Shown here piece by piece: positions 26,410-35,949 of a stretch of 64,000 nucleotides of DNA. The DNA is taken from NCBI GenBank assembly GCA_965232265.1, contig CBDDPH010000002.1:2108001-2172000 (forward strand), given 5' to 3'. Each line of letters begins with the position of its first letter. Position 1 is the stretch's first letter. Both the position numbers and the translations under genes were made by a program. This DNA is from VXRD01 sp965232265 (GTDB lineage: Bacteria; Latescibacterota; UBA2968). The notes under the pieces were generated by a model, which saw nothing but the letters and a program-made list of their open reading frames with translations, did not search any database and had not been told where the DNA came from.

Positions 26410-27447
26410 GTGAAACGTTCTGATTTTTATTACGAATTGCCCAATCACCTGATCGCACAATACCCAACGGCTGAGCGCGATGGGTCGCGTTTGATGGTCG
26501 TAAACCGCACGCACCGAGAGATTGTACATCGAACATTTCGAGACTTGCCCAACCATTTGCACGCGGGAGATTGTCTGGTCTTGAACGAAACACGGGTATT
26601 TCCCGCACGCTTAAAAGGATACCGGCCAATCACCAGAGGCGCGGTAGAACTTTTGCTCCTGCATCCCAATGGCGATAGCTGGGAAGTAATGGCGCGACCC
26701 GGGCGGCGATTGCGAATAGGAGCTAAAATTGCTTTTGAAGGCTCTGACCTGATCGCCATTGTCCAAGATGTACTGGATTCGGGCAACCGCCGCGTTCGGT
26801 TTGAAGGCCAAGGATCGCTGGAAGAGCTCTTAAAAACGCAGGGCCATGTGCCATTGCCGCCCTATATTCGTCGGGAAGATCGCGCCTCTGACAAAGCGCG
26901 GTATCAGACGGTTTATGCACGCGTGCGCGGATCGGTCGCCGCCCCCACCGCGGGGCTTCATTTTACCTCCGACCTATTGGCAAAAATTGAAGCATTGGGC
27001 ATAGGTATAGCGCGAATCCTCCTACACGTAGGACCGGGGACATTCAAACCCGTGAAAGCAGACAATGTGCGCGACCACAAAATAGATGCTGAATTTTGGA
27101 AGATCGATGAACACGCAGCAGAAACCGTCAACCGATGCCGCGCAAATGGTGGGCGCGTCATTGCAGTGGGAACGACCTCGGTGCGAACACTCGAGTCCGC
27201 AGCAGTGAAAGTCGGACCGAATTGGCAACTAAAATCCGGGTCGGACTGGACACATATCTTTATCTATCCGCCCTACAATTTTCGATTGGTAGATGGTCTA
27301 ATCACAAATTTCCATCTGCCAGAATCCACTTTGCTCATGCTCGTCGCCGCATTCATGGGGCGCGATTTTGCGATGCGAGCATACCGGGAAGCCGTGCGCG
27401 AAGCCTATCGGTTTTACAGTTACGGCGATGCAATGATGATATTATAA
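26410..27447 (+). CDS. queA: S-adenosylmethionine:tRNA ribosyltransferase-isomerase
   Basis: 345 aa. Recognisable by FYYELPNHLIAQYPT at the N-terminus, APTAGLHFT in the middle and LITNFHLPESTLLMLV near the end. It transfers the ribosyl of SAM to preQ1-tRNA to make epoxyqueuosine. Length is normal. ATG start right after the repeat-rich intergenic region; weak ribosome binding site. Confidence 0.94.
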   Translation: MKRSDFYYELPNHLIAQYPTAERDGSRLMVVNRTHREIVHRTFRDLPNHLHAGDCLVLNETRVFPARLKGYRPITRGAVELLLLHPNGDSWEVMARPGRRLRIGAKIAFEGSDLIAIVQDVLDSGNRRVRFEGQGSLEELLKTQGHVPLPPYIRREDRASDKARYQTVYARVRGSVAAPTAGLHFTSDLLAKIEALGIGIARILLHVGPGTFKPVKADNVRDHKIDAEFWKIDEHAAETVNRCRANGGRVIAVGTTSVRTLESAAVKVGPNWQLKSGSDWTHIFIYPPYNFRLVDGLITNFHLPESTLLMLVAAFMGRDFAMRAYREAVREAYRFYSYGDAMMIL

Positions 27448-27559
27448 GAGCGATCAGCTTGCAGCCATCAGCTTTTAGCTTCCCTACCCATCTGCCCCGA
27501 GACAACATAGCCACTTAGCTTGTTTTGCTGACTGCTGACCGCTTCAAAAGGAGCACCCC

Positions 27560-28741
27560 TTGAAAATCAAAAATTACGAAACCTATGTGCTGGGAACGCC
27601 CTGGCGCAATCTGACTTATGTATTTATCGAATTGGAAGACGGCACGCGCGGAGTTGGCGAAGCGCGTGTCCTGGGCAAAACACATACCGTGCTGGAATTT
27701 TTGAAAGATACCAAGCGCCATTTCATCGGGCACAGTGTGTACGATATTGAAGACCTGTATTGTCGATTTACACTCCACGATTTCGGTGTGCCCGGTGAAG
27801 TTGTGATGACGGGACTGGCACTCGTAGAGATGGCGTGTTGGGATTGCATTGGCAAATTGACCAATCAGCCCGTGTACAATCTCATCGGCGGCAAAACAAT
27901 TGATCGCGTACCCGCGTATGCAAATGGCTGGTACACAGTAGAGCGCACGCCAGAAGAATATGCCCGCGCAGCTCAAAAAGTGATCGACCGCGGATATATC
28001 GGCCTAAAATTCGATCCATTTGGCAACGGCAACCTGGAACTGACGCGCGACGAATTTTTTAAATCCATTGAATTGATCGAGGCCGTCCATTCCGTCGTAG
28101 GTGATCGCGTACAAATATTTGTAGAAATGCACGGTCGGTTTGCAGCGCATCAGGCCATCGAAATCGCCAAAGCAATCGAACACCTGCGCCCGGGCTGGAT
28201 TGAAGAACCCACGCGTCCGGAAGATTTGGGCGCATTGACCAAAGTGGGACAACACACACCCATTCCAATTGCGACCGGAGAACGTCTTTACAAAGCCGCG
28301 GAATTTAGGGACCTGTTTCCCATGCGGGTCGTGGATATTATCCAGCCGGATTTGAACCAGTGTGGCGGTCTGCTGGAAACCAAGAAAATTGCCTCCACGG
28401 CTGAAACCTACAACGTGATGGTCGCGCCGCACAATGTCGGCGGAATTATCACCACCGTCGCGACCCTTCACCTGATGGCAACCCTCCGCAATGGCAAAGT
28501 GCTCGAACATTTTAATGACTTTGCAGATGAGCACGTCAAACGCGCGGGAACGCCGTATCCCGAAGTCGTAGATGGTCATTTCGAATTGCCCGGTGGCCCT
28601 GGCTGGGGCGTAGAGATCGACATCGATTTCTTGCGACAACACGACGGCGACAAAATAGACGGCATATACGCCGATCCCGGCCTGAACATGTTTGTCAACG
28701 CCAACTGGGCCAAACGGGAACAGGATCAGTATGGGAATTAA
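27560..28741 (+). CDS. Enolase-superfamily sugar-acid dehydratase-like (mandelate racemase/MLE family)
   Basis: 393 aa from TTG with AAAAGGAG upstream. Capping domain then a (beta/alpha)7beta barrel. Residues: K150-x-D152, metal ligands E189, E216 and E241, His191 beside the first ligand and His291 in the PHNVGG loop. The pair E-x-H191/H291 mirrors the catalytic His185/His285 of E. coli galactonate dehydratase, so dehydration of a sugar acid is the most likely reaction (inference). The substrate cannot be fixed. A 5'-flanking stretch of AGCTTTCAGC-like repeats lies upstream. Confidence 0.82.
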   Translation: MKIKNYETYVLGTPWRNLTYVFIELEDGTRGVGEARVLGKTHTVLEFLKDTKRHFIGHSVYDIEDLYCRFTLHDFGVPGEVVMTGLALVEMACWDCIGKLTNQPVYNLIGGKTIDRVPAYANGWYTVERTPEEYARAAQKVIDRGYIGLKFDPFGNGNLELTRDEFFKSIELIEAVHSVVGDRVQIFVEMHGRFAAHQAIEIAKAIEHLRPGWIEEPTRPEDLGALTKVGQHTPIPIATGERLYKAAEFRDLFPMRVVDIIQPDLNQCGGLLETKKIASTAETYNVMVAPHNVGGIITTVATLHLMATLRNGKVLEHFNDFADEHVKRAGTPYPEVVDGHFELPGGPGWGVEIDIDFLRQHDGDKIDGIYADPGLNMFVNANWAKREQDQYGN

Positions 28742-28753
28742 AAATTAGAAATG

Positions 28754-28953
28754 CGATCCGCAGATGGCGCAGAAAAAACGCGAGTGAGCGGTGTACAACT
28801 GGTCGCCTCTCAGACCAGTTCATTTGAGCGTTTTACGCAGATAAAAAACTGATCTGGGAGCTGGGTGAACTGACAACTGACAACTGACAACCGACAACTG
28901 ACAACTGGGCGGGTTTGAAGCGATGTACAACTGCGATAGCAGTTCAACCCGCC
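28754..28953. repeat. Composite repeat region
   Basis: Contains GATCCGCAGATGGCGCAG (28754); the module GAGCGGTGTACAACTG...CAGTTCA (28790-28830) with stem ACTGGTC/GACCAGT; a run of ACTGACA units (28868-28906); and a 9-bp inverted repeat GGGCGGGTT/AACCCGCCC (28907-28953) enclosing a second GCGATGTACAACTG module. Confidence 0.7.
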
Positions 28954-28963
28954 CCTACCAACC

Positions 28964-30130
28964 ATGAACTACGCCATCATTCTCGCTGCCGGATCGGGAA
29001 AGCGCATGGGCACGCATATCCCAAAGCAATTTCTCGACCTTGCCGGCCGGCCCGTATTGGCCTGGACACTCGCCGCATTTGAACGCGCAGACCGCATTGA
29101 CCGCGTCGTGCTGGTCGTGGGACGTGACAATATCGATACGTGTCGAGAACAATTCGGAAAGAAAAAATTTTCCAAAGTCGTCGCTATCGTGGCTGGCGGT
29201 GCAGAACGGCAGGATTCCGTAGCTTGTGGGCTACAAGCAATACCGCAAGATGCCGACGTAGTGGCTATCCACGATGGCGCACGAGCTTATGTAACCCCCG
29301 AAGAGATCAATGCCGTAGTCTTGGCAGCGGCTGAACGCGGCGCCGCTGTTTTGGGCACGCCAGTAACCGATACGATAAAGCGCGTGCAGGGCGATCAAAT
29401 CATTGAGACGCTGGACAGAGCGACACTGCGAGCCGTTCAAACGCCCCAGGCATTTCGCCGCGATGTGATCTTCCGCGCCCATCGTGCCGCACGCGAATCG
29501 GGCTATCTCGGCACAGATGACACGGCTCTGGTAGAGCGTTTGGGAGAAGCAGTAACCATTGTGCCCGGGCGAGCAGACAATATCAAAATTACATCGATAG
29601 AAGACCTCGACATGGGGTTGCACATTTTAGAACAACGAGGCGACGTGACACCGACAGTGCGAATAGGTCAGGGCTATGACGCGCATCAACTCGCGCAAGG
29701 CCGTGCGTTAATTTTGGGCGGCGTACACATTCCCCACGAAAAAGGATTACTCGGCCACTCAGACGCCGACGTATTGACCCACGTCGTCATCGATGCCCTA
29801 TTGGGCGCGCTGGGTGCTGGCGACATTGGTCAACTCTTTCCCGATACAGACGCCGCGTACAAAGATATCTCGAGTCTCACATTGCTGGCGCGCGTGGCTC
29901 ATGTCCTGACAGAATCGCACGCGCAAGTGCTCAATGTGGATGCAACCGTGATGGCGCAACGCCCAAAGCTATCGCCGTACATTGCACAAATGCGCGAAAA
30001 CATGGCACGCGCATTGGAAGTGTCGGTTGATCTCATATCGGTAAAAGCAACCACAACCGAATACATGGGCTTTGTCGGACGCGAAGAAGGCATAGCAGCA
30101 CAGGCGGTCGCGTTAATAAAAAGGTATTGA
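28964..30130 (+). CDS. ispDF: Bifunctional IspD/IspF (MEP pathway)
   Basis: 388 aa, fused. Residues about 1-225 are 2-C-methyl-D-erythritol 4-phosphate cytidylyltransferase (LAAGSGKRMG, FDDTALVE-like DTALVERLG). Residues about 228-388 are 2-C-methyl-D-erythritol 2,4-cyclodiphosphate synthase (GQGYDAHQL, HSDADVLTH, TTTEYMGFVGR). Both act in isoprenoid precursor synthesis; CDP-ME kinase comes between them. Fused versions are typical of several proteobacteria and other phyla. Confidence 0.93.
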   Translation: MNYAIILAAGSGKRMGTHIPKQFLDLAGRPVLAWTLAAFERADRIDRVVLVVGRDNIDTCREQFGKKKFSKVVAIVAGGAERQDSVACGLQAIPQDADVVAIHDGARAYVTPEEINAVVLAAAERGAAVLGTPVTDTIKRVQGDQIIETLDRATLRAVQTPQAFRRDVIFRAHRAARESGYLGTDDTALVERLGEAVTIVPGRADNIKITSIEDLDMGLHILEQRGDVTPTVRIGQGYDAHQLAQGRALILGGVHIPHEKGLLGHSDADVLTHVVIDALLGALGAGDIGQLFPDTDAAYKDISSLTLLARVAHVLTESHAQVLNVDATVMAQRPKLSPYIAQMRENMARALEVSVDLISVKATTTEYMGFVGREEGIAAQAVALIKRY

Positions 30131-30192
30131 CTTATCGCGCAGTTTATTCAAAAATGTAATCGCCTGGGGTATCACATCCAAAGGATACGCAA

Positions 30193-30852
30193 TTGGAGTA
30201 CTTGACTGAACTCTGGAATTCTTTTTTCCCTTATTTTACCGAACTCTGGGATTCTTTTCTCGCCTATTTGAGAGACCAACCGCCAGGGTGGATTTACTTT
30301 TTTTTGTTTCTGGGTGCTTTTTTAGAGAACATAGTACCTATCATTCCCGGTGATACCCTGATTGTATTCGGCGCGTATTTGGCCGGCATTGGGATAATCG
30401 CCGTCTGGCCTGCGTATTTTGCAATGTGGATAGGCAGCGCAGTGGGCTGTTTGCTCCTTTACACCATCGCTTATGTAAAAGGACGCTCGTTCTTCTTGCG
30501 GTTAAACATAAAATTCTTAAATGAGGAAAACCTGCATCGCACCGAAACATGGTTCAATCGCTATGGCGACAGAATCGTCATTTTCAACCGATTTTTGCCC
30601 GCCGTGCGGATATTTGTCGGTATTGTGGCTGGCATCAGCCAGATGCACCCCCTACGCATGACGCTTTACGTATTATTTGGCACCTTATTGTGGAATAGTC
30701 TGCTGATCTACTTTGGCTTTACGGTCGGCGAAAACTGGCAAATCGTAGTCACTGTACTAAAAACTTATAATCGCATACTGGCAGTATTAATGGTTGTGGG
30801 CATAATAGGATTCTGGTGGTGGCGGCGAAATAAAAAACAGGAAGAAAAATGA
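30193..30852 (+). CDS. DedA-family membrane protein
   Basis: 219 aa, TTG start with AAAGGA. SNARE-associated/DedA (VTT) domain: GAFLENIVPIIPGDTLIVFGA early, and FNRFLPAVRIFVGIVAG with the conserved Arg in the middle; five or so membrane helices and a basic tail. DedA proteins are thought to act as lipid-carrier flippases or cation transporters, supporting envelope function. Its last codons overlap ddl (ATGA). Confidence 0.88.
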   Translation: MEYLTELWNSFFPYFTELWDSFLAYLRDQPPGWIYFFLFLGAFLENIVPIIPGDTLIVFGAYLAGIGIIAVWPAYFAMWIGSAVGCLLLYTIAYVKGRSFFLRLNIKFLNEENLHRTETWFNRYGDRIVIFNRFLPAVRIFVGIVAGISQMHPLRMTLYVLFGTLLWNSLLIYFGFTVGENWQIVVTVLKTYNRILAVLMVVGIIGFWWWRRNKKQEEK

Positions 30853-31931
30853 AAAAGATCCGCGTTGGCATACTATTCGGTGGAAAATCGGCAGAGCACG
30901 AAGTATCACTGCAATCTGCGCGCAACATCATAGACGCCATTGACAAGACCAAATACGAAGTCGTCCCAATAGGAATCGACAAATCGGGTCAATGGTTCCT
31001 AAACGAAGCCGAACAACTATTGCCAGAAGCCAATACAGAGGGCCTCTCTGGCGCAGATCAAAACGCGCTGATTACATTGATGCCAGAAGGGCGCGGTGAG
31101 CTCATAGGACAGTCTGCATCCGACTCGGTCGATGTGGTCTTTCCCGTCTTGCACGGACCTCTGGGGGAAGACGGCACAGTACAGGGTTTTTTGAGATTGG
31201 CCGATGTGCCCTATGTGGGTGCCGATGTACTCGGCTCGGCTGTTGGGATGGACAAAGACGTCATGAAACGCTTGCTGCGCGATGCCAATATTCCCATTGC
31301 CGCATGGCGAACAGTACATCAATTCCAATTGGACAATCTGGATGTGGATGATGTGATTTCAGAACTGGAATTGCCCCTATTTGTAAAGCCAGCAAATCTG
31401 GGGTCATCGGTCGGCGTGAGTAAAGTACACGACAAAAGCGCGCTCATCCCCGCGTTGCAAGAAGCATTTCGCTACGATAAAAAGGTACTGATCGAGGCTT
31501 TTGTCGAGGGGCGAGAAATCGAATGTTCGGTATTGGGCAACGAAACGCCCATTGTCTCAATCCCCGGCGAAATCTTGCCACAGCACGACTTTTATTCCTA
31601 CGAAGCCAAATATCTGGATGAAAAAGGTGCCGTATTGCACATCCCCGCCAATTTATCCAAAGAAGCTGTAAAGCAGGTACAGGCTCTCGCCATTCACACA
31701 TTTCAAGTCCTGTGCTGTGAGGGCATGGCACGCGCGGATTTCTTTCTCAAAAATGACGGCACCTTTGTCGTAAATGAAATCAATACCATTCCCGGCTTTA
31801 CGCGGATCAGCATGTATCCCAAGCTGTGGGAGGCCAGTGGCATTTCTTATACTGAATTAATTGACCGCCTCATTCAACTGGGCATTGAACGCTACGAACG
31901 CGATCAAAAACACAAAACATCGTTTTTCTAA
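30849..31931 (+). CDS. ddl: D-alanine--D-alanine ligase
   Basis: 360 aa. ATP-grasp enzyme with the N-terminal FGGKSAEHEVSLQSA, FVKPANLGSSVGVSK and the C-terminal VNEINTIPGFT. It makes D-Ala-D-Ala for peptidoglycan. The long subtype (about 360 aa) rather than the 306-aa DdlB type. ATGA overlap with the DedA gene implies an operon. Confidence 0.95.
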   Translation: MKKIRVGILFGGKSAEHEVSLQSARNIIDAIDKTKYEVVPIGIDKSGQWFLNEAEQLLPEANTEGLSGADQNALITLMPEGRGELIGQSASDSVDVVFPVLHGPLGEDGTVQGFLRLADVPYVGADVLGSAVGMDKDVMKRLLRDANIPIAAWRTVHQFQLDNLDVDDVISELELPLFVKPANLGSSVGVSKVHDKSALIPALQEAFRYDKKVLIEAFVEGREIECSVLGNETPIVSIPGEILPQHDFYSYEAKYLDEKGAVLHIPANLSKEAVKQVQALAIHTFQVLCCEGMARADFFLKNDGTFVVNEINTIPGFTRISMYPKLWEASGISYTELIDRLIQLGIERYERDQKHKTSFF

Positions 31932-31972
31932 ACGGTAAGAGGTGAGACGACTATTCTCCAGCCCCTCTTTTT

Positions 31973-32018
31973 CTCTGCGTCCATCCCTGTTTTCACAGGG
32001 ACATGCCTGCGGATCGCC
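31973..32018. repeat. CTGCGTCCATCCCTGTTTTCACAGGG repeat
   Basis: Inverse-oriented copy of the GATCCGCAGGCATGTCCCTG module with hairpin TCCCTG/CAGGGA (31984-32001). Same hairpin at 23178-23195. Confidence 0.7.
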
Positions 32019-32077
32019 TCCACACTTCTTATTTCAAGTTGCCAAAAATCGCCCACTTGTATATCTTTGAGCGACCA

Positions 32078-32153
32078 GCCGCCCTAGCTCAGCTGGTAGA
32101 GCACCTGATTTGTAATCAGGCGGTCAGCGGTTCGAGTCCGCTGGGCGGCTCCA
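32078..32153 (+). tRNA. tRNA-Thr (UGU)
   Basis: Full cloverleaf: acceptor GCCGCCC/GGGCGGC, D arm GCTC/GAGC, anticodon stem CCTGA/TCAGG with loop TTTGTAA (anticodon TGT), variable CGGTC, T arm AGCGG TTCGAGT CCGCT, discriminator T and encoded CCA. Confidence 0.95.
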
Positions 32154-32189
32154 CAACTTGTGCTGACGCGATTTTAGTCAGTAAAAAAC

Positions 32190-32224
32190 AACGGGTTATG
32201 ACAATATGTCGTAACCCGTTTTGT
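32190..32224 (+). terminator. Terminator after tRNA-Thr
   Basis: Stem AACGGGTTA / TAACCCGTT (32190-32220, with inner GAC/GTC pairing) followed by TTTTG. It lies 37 bp after the tRNA. Confidence 0.75.
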
Positions 32225-32307
32225 ATTATACGCCTCGGCGTTGCCCCGTAAAACACGCTTGTTATCAGAATATCATGCCATATATTGCATACCAAGAGAA
32301 GGGAATC

Positions 32308-32781
32308 ATGATGGTGGTAGGAACGGGAACAACGGAAATCTTCATCACATTTTTATTCGCGATCACAGGATATGTGGGCTTAACCATTGTGGTTGTGCTC
32401 ACCATGCGAGAACAACACCCGATTGCGCTGTGGCGCGTTGTCGCGCTGATCATTCTGGCACATGTGCTCATGGTGTGGATTTATCGCTATGACTGGCAAT
32501 TCGATCTCGCCGTGCGAAACGGTTATGCGGGATTTCTCATATTCCACACCGCACTCGCGTTGATTCTGCTCTCTACCTTTACGAATAAAAACCTATCTCA
32601 AAAACTCATTCACCTGTCATTTGTAGCCGTGACAATGGGTGCGACCGGTGCAGCGCTTCGATATGACGAAGTATCAATGTACCGCTTCATTGTAATACCC
32701 TGTGGTCTGATCGGCGGGATAGGGCTTATCAAATTTTACATTTTGGATCGCAAAAAAAGGAAAGCCAACCTCTTTTCTTGA
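32308..32781 (+). CDS. Small integral membrane protein, unknown function
   Basis: 157 aa with about five hydrophobic helices (IFITFLFAITGYVGLTIV, then ALWRVVALIILAHVLMVW and others) and a basic KKRKANLFS tail. No family recognised. ATG at 32308 preceded by AAGGGA; a longer in-frame upstream extension begins in the tRNA terminator and is not credible. PhyH gene begins 13 bp after its stop, so the two may be co-transcribed. Confidence 0.7.
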   Translation: MMVVGTGTTEIFITFLFAITGYVGLTIVVVLTMREQHPIALWRVVALIILAHVLMVWIYRYDWQFDLAVRNGYAGFLIFHTALALILLSTFTNKNLSQKLIHLSFVAVTMGATGAALRYDEVSMYRFIVIPCGLIGGIGLIKFYILDRKKRKANLFS

Positions 32782-32794
32782 AAGGAGATACGCT

Positions 32795-33646
32795 ATGAAC
32801 AGACGCTGGCTACACCATTGCCTGACAGAAGACGAACGGCTCGAATTTGAGGATCGAGGGTATCTGATCATTAAAAATGCGCTGAGCGATGCCAAAAGAA
32901 GACAACTGACCAGAGCCGTTGACCGCGTCAATGCCGAAGAACGCGAAAAGCAAAAAATCGAACCCCATAATCGGGTTCACGAACGCGACTTTCTGGGGCG
33001 GGATCAAGTGTTTATTGACCTGATAGATCACTACACCACATTCCCAAAAGTTTGGGGAATTTTAGGGTGGAATATTCAAATCTATCTGTCACACCTGAAC
33101 GTGACGCCTCCCGAACCACCAGATAGCAAACGCGGTTTGGGAATCGGCTGGCATCAAGATACCGGGCGCGTGAATCAGGAGATGGAGACAAACCCGAGGC
33201 CGCGCTTATCGGTCAAAGTGGCCTACTTTCTATCGGATACAAGCGAACCGGGGCGCGGCAATTTTCACGTCATACCGGGCAGCCAGTTAAAAAATAAGAT
33301 GAATTGGCCGAACGGAAATCGCAATTTTATGGTAAAAGACGCCGTACCCATCCTCGCACCCCGGGGTACAGCCGTTATTTTTGACCGCCGATTGTGGCAT
33401 TCGGCAAGTGCAAATTACTGGACGCAACCCCGCAAGGTGCTCTTCTACGGATACGCCTATCGCTGGCTTCAAGCCCGCGGCGAATGCAATGTGGAAAATT
33501 TCTGGGATGAACTAAGCCCAATCCGAAAGCAGATGTGTCGGCATTCCCCCTCGGGCATTCACGGCTACACATCGCCAACAGAAGAGGACGTGCCATTAAA
33601 AGGCTGGATCAGAAAATACCAGGGCAAAGAAGCGGTCATGCCTTAG
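32795..33646 (+). CDS. Phytanoyl-CoA dioxygenase-family protein
   Basis: 283 aa. PhyH-type 2-oxoglutarate/Fe(II) dioxygenase: iron-binding WHQDTG motif with a distal His in RLWHSAS and an Arg in the following ARKVL-like strand. AAAGGAG precedes the ATG. It and the upstream membrane protein form a pair; the product is not known. Differs clearly in sequence from the PhyH at 25469 and 46575, which are not close duplicates. Confidence 0.82.
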   Translation: MNRRWLHHCLTEDERLEFEDRGYLIIKNALSDAKRRQLTRAVDRVNAEEREKQKIEPHNRVHERDFLGRDQVFIDLIDHYTTFPKVWGILGWNIQIYLSHLNVTPPEPPDSKRGLGIGWHQDTGRVNQEMETNPRPRLSVKVAYFLSDTSEPGRGNFHVIPGSQLKNKMNWPNGNRNFMVKDAVPILAPRGTAVIFDRRLWHSASANYWTQPRKVLFYGYAYRWLQARGECNVENFWDELSPIRKQMCRHSPSGIHGYTSPTEEDVPLKGWIRKYQGKEAVMP

Positions 33647-33686
33647 CGCGGGCCTGTTCTTTTGATTTTTTAACTTTTTTAGGAGC

Positions 33687-34463
33687 CTATCTTTTAATTT
33701 TCGCCTGCCAAATCGGATACTGTATATCTGCCTGCTGCATCTCGCGTTGCAACCACTGATTAAACAGGTGTTTGCGGATTTCCTTTTTAATCCTCTCGTC
33801 CAGCGTTGCTGGACAGAGTTGCTGTACCAGGTACAGCGCAAATCCTTTTGAAACTTTTTCTGGGCCAAAAATTTCTCCCGGTGAAGCGGCAAAAACACGC
33901 GCAGCAATCCCCTTGGGCAACTGCTTGCGCCGCACGCGCCCCAAAAACCCACTCCCTGCTCGCGTGTGTGCATCTTGAGAAAACCGACGCGCCATCGCGT
34001 AAAAATCTGCCCCATCTTCCCGAATCTGCAAATCAATCTCGTCAATCACACCCTGATCCGCGTGAAAAATCCAGCAAATCTCCGCCTCGTCAAATTCAAG
34101 TGTGTGTTGTGCAAAATACGGTTCGACCTGTCCCTCGGCAATCTTCTCAGACAGCAAATACTCCAACCGGCTCACCTCGGCATCTGCGGCCACATCCTGA
34201 AGCGCGATACCCCGCTTTGCAAGATAGGCTTCTGTATCTTCCACGCGCTCCAAGCGATGTTGATACCGCCAGTCATTCACCTTACGCTGGATATCCTCCC
34301 GCGCTGCACAAATACCCTCGCGCAGCGCGAGTTGCCGGATCAATTCTCTACGCGCAAATTCATCAAAAAAACGCAGATTATCGGCAACGCCCATCTGCCG
34401 CACGACATGGCTCAATAACACTTCTGTCCCATTGACCTGAATCAACATAGCATCTTCCGCCAT
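33687..34463 (-). CDS. PpiC/SurA-like peptidyl-prolyl isomerase of the export operon
   Basis: 258 aa. N-terminal SurA-like helices (LSHVVRQMGVADN, RRELIRQLALREG) and a parvulin-like domain in the C-terminal half (ICWIFHADQG, FYAMARRFSQDAHTRAGSGFLGRV, GPEKVSKGFALYLVQ). No signal peptide, so it is probably cytoplasmic or held at the membrane. The ATG lies within TGATG of the HlyD stop, giving tight coupling. It is the last gene of the peptide-export block and may fold or hold the substrate peptide; function is inferred from the domain. Confidence 0.78.
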   Translation of the reverse strand: MAEDAMLIQVNGTEVLLSHVVRQMGVADNLRFFDEFARRELIRQLALREGICAAREDIQRKVNDWRYQHRLERVEDTEAYLAKRGIALQDVAADAEVSRLEYLLSEKIAEGQVEPYFAQHTLEFDEAEICWIFHADQGVIDEIDLQIREDGADFYAMARRFSQDAHTRAGSGFLGRVRRKQLPKGIAARVFAASPGEIFGPEKVSKGFALYLVQQLCPATLDERIKKEIRKHLFNQWLQREMQQADIQYPIWQAKIKR

Positions 34464-35845
34464 CACAACGCACCCTCCTGCACATCATACCTCGCCGACT
34501 CGTAAAGCTGTCGCAAAGGAGAAAGCAACATCAGCAACACCGATTGCCGATCCGTCATCATCTCTGCCGTGCCCTTCATGCCGAACATCAGCGGTTTGTC
34601 ATATCCTTTCACGCGCATCGTATTTTCTTCCAACTCGACAACGCCCTTAAATATCGGGCCAATACTGTCATCAATCACCGCATCGGGCGAGATGGATGTA
34701 AGCCGTCCGCGTTTGATGCCGAAATCCTGAAAGGCATACGCATCGTATTTCAGCTTGACCAACTGCCCAACTTTGAGCAAGCCCACATCTTTATTCAACA
34801 CCATCAGTTCCGCAACCATCGGCGCTGAGGCCGGTGCCAGCGCGATGAGAGGCTGCCCCTTGCTGATCACCTGTCCAATTGCATTCACCATCACCTGCGT
34901 GACAATCCCCGACTCAGGTGCTAAGATCAAATCCGACTCGGCCTCCAGGGTGCGATCAATGCGTTTGCGTGCCTGTTCCAGTCGCAAGTGTGCAGTCTCA
35001 TAAGTGTGTCGCATCTGCGACGCCTCGCGCTCGTGTGCAATGCGCGCCTCTGTGATTTGACGCTTGAGATCAACCACAGCCATTTCATTCTTGTATATCT
35101 CCGACATACGCGACGGAAGCGCGGATAGAGCATTTAAATACTGCACGCGCGCCCGATTCATATCTGCCCGACTGATCAACTCGCGCTCAAACAGCGTCTT
35201 TTGCTGTAAAAACGCCTGTTTCATAAGGTCAATCTCAGCCTGGCGAAACCCGATCTGCGCTTGCAGACCCGCGTCGGATGCGTTGTTTTGAGACGCTACA
35301 ACATTGTCCACATCACTGCGATAATCTTCCAACGCATTCTGGTGTGCCGCCATAAACCGCTGCAAAACAGCAAGGCGTTGTTCCAGCGCATCTATCGTCT
35401 CTCGATTTAACCTCGCCCTTTGCGGCAACACCGTCTTGAGATCGTACGCCGCCTTTTGAAAAGCAATCTCCGCTTGCTCCCACTCCCGCAAATCGCCCCA
35501 GGTCTCCCACGATCTCAGCTTAAACAACACCTGACCTTGCTCGACCTGATCTCCTTCTTTCACACCAATCAACTCAATCTCACCGCCTCGCTGCGCCTGC
35601 ATCGTCTTCACCTGCCCCAGAGGCACCAGCCGAAAAGGGGCTGACGCCACCACATCCACCTTGCCCCACCACGCCCAGGTAATGGCAATAATCACAAACA
35701 ACAGGACAATATAGAGCAATGCACGTCCCCAAAAGGGCCGCAAAGACCCCATAAATGCATGCACCTCTTCTGCCGCGTCATCTCGTCCCTGGATTATATC
35801 GGGAGCCATTGTCTCTACGGGTGTCTCCAAAAGCCGTTCTGCCAT
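34463..35845 (-). CDS. HlyD-family periplasmic adaptor
   Basis: 460 aa. One N-terminal transmembrane helix (about 48-68), biotinyl-lipoyl-like half motifs around RGGEIELIGV and ESGIVTQVMVNAIG, and a long coiled-coil hairpin (about 130-330). This is the membrane-fusion partner of ABC exporters. The start at 35845 has AGGAAC upstream and TGATG couples it to the PpiC-like gene. Clustering with the C39 ABC transporter argues it forms an envelope-spanning export system. Confidence 0.88.
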   Translation of the reverse strand: MAERLLETPVETMAPDIIQGRDDAAEEVHAFMGSLRPFWGRALLYIVLLFVIIAITWAWWGKVDVVASAPFRLVPLGQVKTMQAQRGGEIELIGVKEGDQVEQGQVLFKLRSWETWGDLREWEQAEIAFQKAAYDLKTVLPQRARLNRETIDALEQRLAVLQRFMAAHQNALEDYRSDVDNVVASQNNASDAGLQAQIGFRQAEIDLMKQAFLQQKTLFERELISRADMNRARVQYLNALSALPSRMSEIYKNEMAVVDLKRQITEARIAHEREASQMRHTYETAHLRLEQARKRIDRTLEAESDLILAPESGIVTQVMVNAIGQVISKGQPLIALAPASAPMVAELMVLNKDVGLLKVGQLVKLKYDAYAFQDFGIKRGRLTSISPDAVIDDSIGPIFKGVVELEENTMRVKGYDKPLMFGMKGTAEMMTDRQSVLLMLLSPLRQLYESARYDVQEGAL

Positions 35846-35867
35846 GATGTGAGTTCCTGTTAAAAAC

Positions 35868-35949
35868 AATCAGCAGTCAGCAATCAGCTCGCTCTGCCAC
35901 CCAACCTCTTGCCTTTCATCTGCGTCCATCTGCGTCCATCTGCGGATCA
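35868..35949. repeat. Repeat region at the ABC transporter stop codon
   Basis: 35868-35893 has AATCAGCAGTCAGCAATCAGC units. 35914-35949, minus strand, starts TGATCCGCAGATGGACGCAG and repeats GATGGACGCAGATG; its TGA ends the ABC exporter gene. Confidence 0.7.

Noticed and set aside
28868..28906. Tandem ACTGACA array as a CRISPR
   Set aside because: Units of 7-8 bp without unique spacers; not a CRISPR array.
32221..32307. Long N-terminal extension of the 32308 membrane protein
   Set aside because: It starts inside the tRNA terminator.
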